A stretch of 64,000 nucleotides of DNA from Temperatibacter marinus (lineage in GTDB: Bacteria; Pseudomonadota; Alphaproteobacteria; Sphingomonadales; Kordiimonadaceae). Below are positions 55,208-62,543 of this stretch, piece by piece (the first letter of the stretch is position 1; every line of letters begins with the position of its first letter). A program made the position numbers and the translations under genes. Under the pieces are notes generated by a model, which worked only from the letters and a program-made list of their open reading frames with translations, ran no database searches and was not told where the DNA came from. The DNA is taken from the NCBI RefSeq assembly GCF_031598375.1, contig NZ_CP123872.1, forward strand, positions 2,042,501 through 2,106,500, written 5' to 3'.

Positions 55208-56232
55208 GTATAATGAGTAAAGATACAATAAAAAAAGAGGCCGCTGACTGGGTTGCTGTTGTTTATTCTGGAAATGCCTCCCAAGAAGATGAAACAAATC
55301 TAGACCTTTGGCTTGGCCATAGTGATCAACATATGGCTGAGTATGAGCGAGCACTTGCTTTATGGGATCTTGCAGTGGATGCGGCCCCAACAAAAAAGAA
55401 ACAAGACTCGGTAGGTTTCGTTCAGTTGACTAAAATAGGGGCAGTTGCAGCTGTTTTACTGATCGTCTTAACCTCCTTTATGATGCGGCCTGTCATGAAT
55501 GAGACCGCTCCTGTTAAAACTGTAGAGATTTACACCACTCATAAAGGAGAAACGCAGGATATAACTTTGCTTGACGGCAGTGTGATCACACTTAATACGG
55601 ATACCAAATTATATGTGGATTATAGCGATGGCCTCCGTCGGGTAATACTGGATAAAGGCGAAGCTTACTTTGATGTCGCCCGTGACCCTGCCAACCCTTT
55701 CGTTGTGAGCGCGGGCAATCAAATGGTCACAGTTCTTGGCACGCAGTTCAATGTTCGACAGAAAGCAAGTCAATTAACCGTTGCTGTTGTGGAAGGTTTG
55801 GTGGCTGTTCATGAAATTATTGAGACAGATCTTCTTAAAGAAAAAGCTCAACAGATGGTGTCATCATCAGAGACGAACGATCTCGAAAAAATGACCCTTA
55901 TAAAATTAGAAGCAGGTTCCGTCGGAGTTTTCCACAAAAAGGCAGAGCTTCTTAGTGACATCATGAGTACAGATGCAGAAAAGTTTCATGAATGGAGGCA
56001 AGGAATAGTTAAGTTTTCTGACCAGCCTCTCTCAGAATTTGTAATGGAAATGTCGCGGTATACGCCAATGGAAATTATTATCTCAGATCCTCGTCTTGCT
56101 GATTTGAAGATATCAGGTGTTTTCCATTATGAAGATATTCAAGGGATAATGAGTGGGCTTGAAGTGATGCTGCCTGTCAAAATTCGTCGTGTGGGCAACC
56201 GTATTCTCATTGAAAAGAAAACAGAGTCATAG
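55204..56232 (+). CDS. fecR: FecR-type anti-sigma/activator protein
   Basis: A 342-residue inner-membrane regulator. The cytoplasmic FecR-N domain has the conserved AADWVAVVYSGNASQEDETNLDLWL (about 13-37). A single membrane helix (KIGAVAAVLLIVLTSFMM, about 77-94) precedes the periplasmic FecR domain with GETQDITLLDGSVITLNTDTKLYVDYS and RDPANPFVVSAGNQMVTVLGTQFNVR, and an STN-like C-terminal part (QPLSEFVMEMSRYTPMEIIISDPRLADLKISGVF). It relays a signal from the receptor's STN domain to FecI. Translationally coupled to both neighbours (overlap 4 bases, gap 5 bases). Confidence 0.95.
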   Translation: MSIMSKDTIKKEAADWVAVVYSGNASQEDETNLDLWLGHSDQHMAEYERALALWDLAVDAAPTKKKQDSVGFVQLTKIGAVAAVLLIVLTSFMMRPVMNETAPVKTVEIYTTHKGETQDITLLDGSVITLNTDTKLYVDYSDGLRRVILDKGEAYFDVARDPANPFVVSAGNQMVTVLGTQFNVRQKASQLTVAVVEGLVAVHEIIETDLLKEKAQQMVSSSETNDLEKMTLIKLEAGSVGVFHKKAELLSDIMSTDAEKFHEWRQGIVKFSDQPLSEFVMEMSRYTPMEIIISDPRLADLKISGVFHYEDIQGIMSGLEVMLPVKIRRVGNRILIEKKTES

Positions 56233-56237
56233 GTCTT

Positions 56238-59200
56238 ATGATTGAGGCCAGCTCCTATCCTTCTTTGAAACCTAACATTAGCAGAGCGCTCTTTCACTTT
56301 GTAATGAGCGCTTGTTTCTTGATCGGTACTGCTCTTTTTGGGGCGGCTCAGAAAGTGAGTGCAGAAGACATCAGGCACGTTAAGCTGATGGAACAGCCTA
56401 CAGAACAAGCTTTGTTGAGTTTGGCAGAACAATTTGATGTTCAAATCATGTTTGATCCTGCTTTGGTCAGGGCACGTCAAAGTCGCCCGCTTTCAGGCAG
56501 GATGACATTGACATCTGCTGCTGGCTATCTACTAAAAGGCGCGTCTCTCAGGCTTCAAAAAGTATCTCGCGGCGTTTTTGTTGTTATACGGCCACCACCG
56601 GCTAGGCGAGAAAAGCCGATGAAAAAGATAAAAATACGGCCTGTATTTGCGTCAGAGATATTCTCGGAAAATGTCATTGAAGAAATAGAAGTTGTCGGCT
56701 CTCAGATCAAGGGGGCCAAAATTGCTGGTGCCCTGCCTGTTACGTTAGTTTCTGTGAATGAAATTGAGGCAACAGGCGCCTCCTCTTTTGAAGAGTTACT
56801 AGGCAATATTCCTCAGGCAGGCTTAAGTGGGTTCAATAGTACAGCAGAACTCTCAAATGATACGAGAGGGGATATCGCTTCAATAAATCTTAGAACGCTC
56901 GGCGCAGACTCCACCCTTGTTTTGCTCAATGGGCGTAGGATGGTTTCCCATCCCCAGACCCAAGTGTTTGGAGGCGTGCCCATTCAATTCGTTAATATGA
57001 ATGCCATTCCAGTTTCAGGGATTAATCATATAGAAATATTGAGAGATGGTGCTGCAGCTCTTTATGGTTCGGATGCAGTAGCAGGGGTTATTAATGCTGT
57101 TCTTGACCAGGACCATGATGGTTTTTCATTTGAAGTAAGACGTGCAGATGTTTTTAAGTCCCGCATGAAGGAAGATTTATTAGCTTTGCGCGGGAGCCAA
57201 CGTCTATTTGAGGCGCGAGGAAAAGTTACGCTAGTAGCCAGTTATTTCAAAGGCCTAGGCTTGGATGCTTCGGAGCGTCCTCAATCCGCGGATGCAGATA
57301 AACGATTTTTATTGGACCCCAACGATCCGTTCTATAATCATCCACGTCTAAGAAATAATAGTTCTTTCGGTCCTTATGGAGAATTTATTGCTGGTCATCC
57401 TGATAACAGCAGTGATCGAATTCAAGGACAGGCTGTATTAAGTGATGATGGCCTTCAACTCTTGTCCTCGAGTGGTCGATTTCATCTACAACCTGCAGGG
57501 GTTTTTGCCTTCCCGTCACAAACAGGTTACGCTTTTTCGCCCTCACTTGAATTAGATGACGGAAGATCTGGAGCAACAGACCTTGAGACCGGTAATGCTC
57601 TCGATCTGGGGGCAGGGAAAGTCATAAACCCTTTACAATATAATATGAATCAATTCCGACGTCTTATTCCTGATATAAAACGCCTGAATTTTATGGTCAG
57701 ATATGACCACAAGATATCGGATGACCTGTCCTTTTTTGGCGATATTGTTTATTACAAATCGAAGGCCTATAAATTTTTTGGCCCTCCTGTATTATCCACT
57801 TCTAATAATTTTACTGTACCAGCTTCTTATACGTTTAATCCTTTCGGGCCATTGTTGTCAGCCAGTGGGGAAGAAAACCCTTATAGACTGACTGGGTTTG
57901 ATATTCCTGAAGAGGGCCTTGACCTTCAAATTAAACATTATCGCTTCTTAAATCTAGGGCCGCGCTGGATCGATGTAGATCAGACTCAAAGTCGCTACCT
58001 AGGAGGCTTTGCAGGGAAATATAAAAGCTGGGATTGGGAAACGGCCTTCGCTTATTCTAAGGCTTATGCCATAGATAAGGGTCTTCTCATCAGTCGCTCT
58101 CAATTGTATCGATCGGTTATGGAAGGCGGTGAAAAAGGATTTAATTTTTTTGCAGGCCCAACTTTGGACCAAACAATACAATCACAAGCTTTCGGGGTTG
58201 AAGTGGTTAGAGAAAGCGAAAATACATTGAAGACCTGGGATTTTCGCTTTTCAACCCCATCCCTATACGAGTTTCCAGGAGGGGGGTCAGCCGCGGTGGC
58301 TTTAGGCCTTGAGTGGCGAGAAGAAACAATTTTCGATAACCGTGATCAACGGCTTGATGGGTCAATAACTTTTACAAATCCAGTTACGGGAGAATTTTTT
58401 AATAGCGATATTATGGGGGTAAGCCATACACCAGACATGGAAGCCTCACGTAAGGTATATTCACTATACGGTGAACTCCTGTTGCCGCTCTTTCGATCCC
58501 AACAGAAAGTTCAAGCCTTTGATTTGCAAATTGCCTCGCGCTATGAACATTACAGTGATATCAATCACTCTGTTTTGAAGCCCCGCCTTTCAGCAACTTG
58601 GGTGCTCAATGAATGGATGACCGTGAGATCGGCATGGTCGCAAGGGTTTAGGGCGCCTAATCTTGTGCAAGTTAACCAGCCTGAGTTTTCTCGGTTTACC
58701 AATTTTCAAGTTGATTATGCGCGATGTTCGGCTGTTGGAGACTGTGACAATCGAGCAATTACTTCTTTGATATCTGGCAATTCATCTCTTAGGCCGGAGA
58801 CAAATACAAATATTTCCATAGGGGTTGTTCTCACACCTCAGCTACTCGAGGGGCTAACACTCACGATTGACTATTGGCAAATTCGGCAAAAGGGTTCTGT
58901 AGGAACCCTTACAAGAAATGATCAGATCGCTTTGGATGAATATTTACGGCGAACATCAAATTCTTTTAATTCAGCTGTAATTCGTGCTGATGTGACAGAG
59001 TCAGATAGACTTGCCTTTTCTGAATCTGGCATCGACCCTTTTGGGGAAATTATTTATGTAAATGAGACATTTTTAAACTTGCAAACACGCCAAGTATCAG
59101 GCGTTGATATGAATCTTGTCTATCAATTCCCCGAACAAGACTGGGGAAAGCTCATTGTAAAATTTAATGCTGCCTATCTTGATAAATTTATACAGGACCC

Positions 59201-59624
59201 TTTTCCTGAATTGGTCCCATTGACTGGTGATCAGATTGCCTTGGATAATTTAGGGGATGACTCATACGGTGATTTGCTGAGGATTGAAAGTCGACCAAGG
59301 TTAAGGTTTAATGCTTCCATGTTATGGCGCAAAGAGAAATGGAGTGCGTCTTTAAACATGCGCTTTGTTGGCAGCGTCGAAGACAGAGATATTCAGGTAC
59401 AGACAGATCAGGGAAGCCCCTTGTATTTTCAGGTCGATCCATGGTTCACTGTAAACGGACTAGTTGACTATGAATGGCAAGAGAAAGAGGTGCGTGTTCG
59501 ACTTGGTATGAAAAATATTTTCGATAAAGCACCGCCTCTTTTTGACAATTCTGCTGGCTATAACGCAGGAACTCATAGCATTCGAGGACGAGAATTATAT
59601 GTTTCTCTGAAGAAGTTTTTTTGA
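56238..59624 (+). CDS. TonB-dependent transducer/receptor with STN domain
   Basis: A 1128-residue outer-membrane receptor. After a signal peptide (about 1-40, ending VSAED) comes an STN signalling domain at about 45-115 (RHVKLMEQPTEQALLSLAEQ, FDPALVRARQSRPLSG, RGVFVVIRP), which would contact FecR. The plug (about 150-290) includes VVGSQIKGAKIAGALPVTLVS, SINLRTLGADSTLVLLNGRRM and the closing YGSDAVAGVINAVL. The large barrel ends RELYVSLKKFF. It is related in sequence to the second receptor (both contain VVGSQIKGA and LNGRRMV), pointing to duplication. It is third in the fecI operon. Substrate inferred from context: a peptide or peptide-like compound. Confidence 0.93.
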   Translation: MIEASSYPSLKPNISRALFHFVMSACFLIGTALFGAAQKVSAEDIRHVKLMEQPTEQALLSLAEQFDVQIMFDPALVRARQSRPLSGRMTLTSAAGYLLKGASLRLQKVSRGVFVVIRPPPARREKPMKKIKIRPVFASEIFSENVIEEIEVVGSQIKGAKIAGALPVTLVSVNEIEATGASSFEELLGNIPQAGLSGFNSTAELSNDTRGDIASINLRTLGADSTLVLLNGRRMVSHPQTQVFGGVPIQFVNMNAIPVSGINHIEILRDGAAALYGSDAVAGVINAVLDQDHDGFSFEVRRADVFKSRMKEDLLALRGSQRLFEARGKVTLVASYFKGLGLDASERPQSADADKRFLLDPNDPFYNHPRLRNNSSFGPYGEFIAGHPDNSSDRIQGQAVLSDDGLQLLSSSGRFHLQPAGVFAFPSQTGYAFSPSLELDDGRSGATDLETGNALDLGAGKVINPLQYNMNQFRRLIPDIKRLNFMVRYDHKISDDLSFFGDIVYYKSKAYKFFGPPVLSTSNNFTVPASYTFNPFGPLLSASGEENPYRLTGFDIPEEGLDLQIKHYRFLNLGPRWIDVDQTQSRYLGGFAGKYKSWDWETAFAYSKAYAIDKGLLISRSQLYRSVMEGGEKGFNFFAGPTLDQTIQSQAFGVEVVRESENTLKTWDFRFSTPSLYEFPGGGSAAVALGLEWREETIFDNRDQRLDGSITFTNPVTGEFFNSDIMGVSHTPDMEASRKVYSLYGELLLPLFRSQQKVQAFDLQIASRYEHYSDINHSVLKPRLSATWVLNEWMTVRSAWSQGFRAPNLVQVNQPEFSRFTNFQVDYARCSAVGDCDNRAITSLISGNSSLRPETNTNISIGVVLTPQLLEGLTLTIDYWQIRQKGSVGTLTRNDQIALDEYLRRTSNSFNSAVIRADVTESDRLAFSESGIDPFGEIIYVNETFLNLQTRQVSGVDMNLVYQFPEQDWGKLIVKFNAAYLDKFIQDPFPELVPLTGDQIALDNLGDDSYGDLLRIESRPRLRFNASMLWRKEKWSASLNMRFVGSVEDRDIQVQTDQGSPLYFQVDPWFTVNGLVDYEWQEKEVRVRLGMKNIFDKAPPLFDNSAGYNAGTHSIRGRELYVSLKKFF

Positions 59625-59648
59625 GGGATGCTTTATTTAAGGCGTATT
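59617..59648 (+). promoter_or_regulatory. predicted FecI-type sigma promoter, site 2 (upstream of the carboxypeptidase)
   Basis: TTTTTTGAGGGA (59617-59628), 14 bases, CGTATT (59643-59648). The -35 overlaps the receptor's TGA stop codon (59622-59624), so the promoter starts inside the previous gene's end. It is 32 bases before the M14 start. Confidence 0.72.
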
Positions 59649-59680
59649 ATAAATAAGGGACAAAGACACAAGAGGGACCT

Positions 59681-60880
59681 ATGAATAATTATATATCAAT
59701 TTTCTTAGCCGTTTGCCTTGCAGTTGCAAGTGGGCCAGTGCAGGCACAGGCAGCCTGTGAAACAACAGACGTTGCCATAAAAAGTGATTTTGAATCAGCC
59801 AGGCTTAATGGGTGCAAGATTGCGGAGAATGGTCAGATCCATTTGAAAATTACACCGGAGGATTCACCGCCTATCAATCCTAGCCCTTGGTATGCTTTTA
59901 AAGTTGTTCCTAAATCAAATGCCTCCATATCTGTTTTGTTATCCTATGAGAATGGAAAACATCGGTATTGGCCTAAAGTCAGCACGGATGGACGGGAGTG
60001 GGCTCCACTGCCAGCTGATAAAATTGAAAAAATTGATCCTGCAACTGTCAGGCTCACGCTGCCAGAAATGGCACAGCCATATTATGTCGCCGCCCAAGAG
60101 ATGATTACAAATCATGTGCATACGGCTTGGATTGATGAAATGGCAGAAAAATCATCCTTCAAAAAATCACTGATTGGTCATTCAGAACAGAAGAGGCCTA
60201 TCTACAAAATAGAGAGCCAAAGCAGAAATGGAAACCATTCATATTTGGTCATTGTAGGTCGCCAACATCCCCCTGAAGTGACAGGTGCTCTTGCTCTCAT
60301 GCCTTTTGTAGAAACACTTATGGCAGAGACGCCGCTCGCGACCCGTTTCCGAGAGAATTTTGGTATTGTGGTTGTTCCCGTCATGAATCCCGATGGGGTT
60401 GCTCTAGGCCATTGGCGCCATAATACCCGAGGGCAAGACTTAAATCGTGATTGGGGGCCTTTCAAACACGCAGAAACACAAGCTATCAAGAACGAATTAG
60501 AAAGATTTCAAGTCAATAATTCGAAGCCTAAAGATAGATTGGCTATGTTTCTAGATTTTCATTCGACGGGTCGAAATGTCCTCTATACTCAAAGCAATGA
60601 AGAAGAGACCTATCCGAGGGACTTTGCTAGAAAATGGCACAATTCTACCAGTGTTCGGTTCAAAAATTATAAAGCCGAGCGCGCAGAGCGTCCCTTAGCG
60701 AATTACACGCCAAATCAAGCTGCTTACAATACGTCAAAGAATTATATTTACCGCAAGTACGGTGTCGCAGCAATTACGTATGAGGTTGGTGACAACACAG
60801 ACCGGCAAGCGCTTAAAGAAGCTGCAATTATCTATGCTGAAGAGATGATGCGGTTGATGTTAGAGGAGCTTCCTTCCTAA
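59681..60880 (+). CDS. secreted M14-family metallocarboxypeptidase
   Basis: A 399-residue exported peptidase. A signal peptide (MNNYISIFLAVCLAVASGPVQAQA) and an N-terminal beta domain (about 25-130) precede the catalytic domain. Zinc ligands are His and Glu of GRQHPPEVTGAL (H-x-x-E, about 205-210) and the later His of FLDFHSTGRN. NPDGVALGHWRHNTRGQDLNRDW carries the substrate-carboxylate Arg. The catalytic Glu is in AAITYEVGDNTDRQA. It resembles cytosolic-carboxypeptidase-like M14 enzymes more than pancreatic ones. With a D-aminoacylase directly after (overlap TAATG), it would trim the C-terminal end of imported or periplasmic peptides. Confidence 0.9.
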   Translation: MNNYISIFLAVCLAVASGPVQAQAACETTDVAIKSDFESARLNGCKIAENGQIHLKITPEDSPPINPSPWYAFKVVPKSNASISVLLSYENGKHRYWPKVSTDGREWAPLPADKIEKIDPATVRLTLPEMAQPYYVAAQEMITNHVHTAWIDEMAEKSSFKKSLIGHSEQKRPIYKIESQSRNGNHSYLVIVGRQHPPEVTGALALMPFVETLMAETPLATRFRENFGIVVVPVMNPDGVALGHWRHNTRGQDLNRDWGPFKHAETQAIKNELERFQVNNSKPKDRLAMFLDFHSTGRNVLYTQSNEEETYPRDFARKWHNSTSVRFKNYKAERAERPLANYTPNQAAYNTSKNYIYRKYGVAAITYEVGDNTDRQALKEAAIIYAEEMMRLMLEELPS

Positions 60881-62436
60881 TGCTGAAAACATCAATCATT
60901 GGTTTGTTCATCTTAAGTATAGTCTCTGTCCCCTTTCTTCAGGATAATGATGGTTTTGATGTCCTTCTTAAAGGAGGGAGCGTCTATACGGGGGCGAGTA
61001 CTGTTGCCCAAAATTTATCCATTGGAATCAGAGGCGATAAAATCGTTTATCTCGGGCGAAACCAAAATCTGAAAGCAAAAAAGGTGATCGATGCATCTGG
61101 ATTGATTGTTGCTCCTGGCTTCATCGATCCACATACTCATGCGCTACAAGGCTATCGGGGTGAAGTTGCGCATAGAAACATCAGTTTCATGACCCAAGGT
61201 GTGACGACATTATTTGCAGGTAATGATGGGGGTGGTCCGGTTCAAACAGGTGTAATTCTTGACCAAATGGAGCGGCAAGGATTGGGCACAAATATGGCCC
61301 TTTTCCTTGGGCATGGAGCTCTTAGAAGAACAGTTTTAGGCATGGAAGATCGAGCCCCAACAGATGTTGATATAGCGCAAATGAAGTCGATCGCAGAAAA
61401 AGCCTTTTACGAGGGGGCAGTCGGCTTATCTGCGGGGCTTTTTTATGCACCAGGTAGTTTTTCTGAAACAAAGGAAGTGATCGAGATTGCTAAAATTGCA
61501 GCTTCGCATGGCCGAATATACGATGTGCATTTAAGAGATGAGAGTAATTATTCTATTGGCCTGCTTCAATCGGTTGAGGAGACCTTAGAGATTGGTAGAA
61601 AAGCCAACATTCCAGTCCACATTGCTCATATCAAAGCTCTTGGTGTAGATGTCTGGGGTCAAAGTGTTAACGTCATTGAGATGATTGAGCAGGCTCAATC
61701 GCAAGGTGTGATTGTTTCTGCGGATCAATATCCATGGTCAGCATCGGGCACACGAGTGAGCAATGCGCTCTTACCAAGATGGAGTTTGGCTGGTGGCCAG
61801 GTGAAACGCGATGCGCGGCTAAAGAATGACAAACTTTTAGCAAGAATTAAATTAGAAATGGCGGAAAACCTTAGAAGAAGAGGGGGTAAACAATCGATCC
61901 TCCTCACAGGCGGTGCTGACAAATGGATCGGACAATATCTGGGTGATTATGCCTCTACAATTGGAATGACACCCGTAGACGCCGCGGTTTCAATCATTCT
62001 TGAAGGAGATGCTTCCATCGCTTCTTTTAATATGACTGAAGAAGATATTCAGAACTTTATGCAAAAAGAGTGGGTTGTGACTTCTTCGGATGGGGGCAGA
62101 GGCCACCCTAGGAAGTTTGCAAGTTTTCCAAGGAAATATGAGAGATATGTCCTAGGAAAGACGATAACTCTTGGTCAATTTATACGAAATTCTAGCTATA
62201 AAACTGCTAAAATTTTTGGTCTTAAAGGGCGCGGTGAGTTGGCTGTAGGAGCCTATGCAGATATTCTCGTGTTTAACCCTGAGACATATCGCCCTCAAGC
62301 CACATTCTCAAATAATACTCGTTTATCAGTAGGGGTTGACTATCTGTTGATCAACGGCCTTTTGGCCATCGAAGATGGAAAAGTCATGCCAGTGAATGCA
62401 GGGAAACCCCTTAGGGAATTTTATCGGCTGAATTAA
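60880..62436 (+). CDS. N-acyl-D-amino-acid deacylase-type amidohydrolase
   Basis: A 518-residue amidohydrolase-superfamily enzyme with an N-terminal hydrophobic leader (MLKTSIIGLFILSIVSVPF), so probably periplasmic. The family's metal motif is APGFIDPHTHALQGYRG (H-x-H, about 82-90). Further ligands fall in VHLRDESNYSIG, VHIAHIKALG and SSDGGRGHPRKF (catalytic Asp). The composite D-aminoacylase fold includes the C-terminal strand ADILVFNPETYR. D-aminoacylases cleave N-acyl-D-amino acids, and related enzymes cleave other amides, so the substrate may be a D-residue-containing or N-acylated peptide. It overlaps the M14 gene by one base and is followed by a third FecI-type site. Confidence 0.88.
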   Translation: MLKTSIIGLFILSIVSVPFLQDNDGFDVLLKGGSVYTGASTVAQNLSIGIRGDKIVYLGRNQNLKAKKVIDASGLIVAPGFIDPHTHALQGYRGEVAHRNISFMTQGVTTLFAGNDGGGPVQTGVILDQMERQGLGTNMALFLGHGALRRTVLGMEDRAPTDVDIAQMKSIAEKAFYEGAVGLSAGLFYAPGSFSETKEVIEIAKIAASHGRIYDVHLRDESNYSIGLLQSVEETLEIGRKANIPVHIAHIKALGVDVWGQSVNVIEMIEQAQSQGVIVSADQYPWSASGTRVSNALLPRWSLAGGQVKRDARLKNDKLLARIKLEMAENLRRRGGKQSILLTGGADKWIGQYLGDYASTIGMTPVDAAVSIILEGDASIASFNMTEEDIQNFMQKEWVVTSSDGGRGHPRKFASFPRKYERYVLGKTITLGQFIRNSSYKTAKIFGLKGRGELAVGAYADILVFNPETYRPQATFSNNTRLSVGVDYLLINGLLAIEDGKVMPVNAGKPLREFYRLN

Positions 62437-62441
62437 AATAT

Positions 62442-62473
62442 TTTTTTGAGGGATCCTCCTTCGTCTGCGTACT
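62442..62473 (+). promoter_or_regulatory. predicted FecI-type sigma promoter, site 3 (upstream of the second receptor)
   Basis: TTTTTTGAGGGA (62442-62453), 14 bases, CGTACT (62468-62473), identical at every fixed position to site 1. It is 70 bases before the receptor's ATG and begins five bases after the amidohydrolase stop codon. Confidence 0.75.
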
Positions 62474-62543
62474 CGTTAATAGAGCATTCTTTTTGTCTAA
62501 AAAAGAGGCTCAGCAACGGAGAACATAGATAGGGAGTACCATC

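Noticed and set aside
49293-62436. Lasso-peptide biosynthesis cluster (S9 isopeptidase, FecI/FecR and TonB receptor resemble those next to astexin genes)
   Set aside because: No McjB/McjC-type maturation enzymes and no precursor peptide are visible, so only the degradation and uptake side resembles it.
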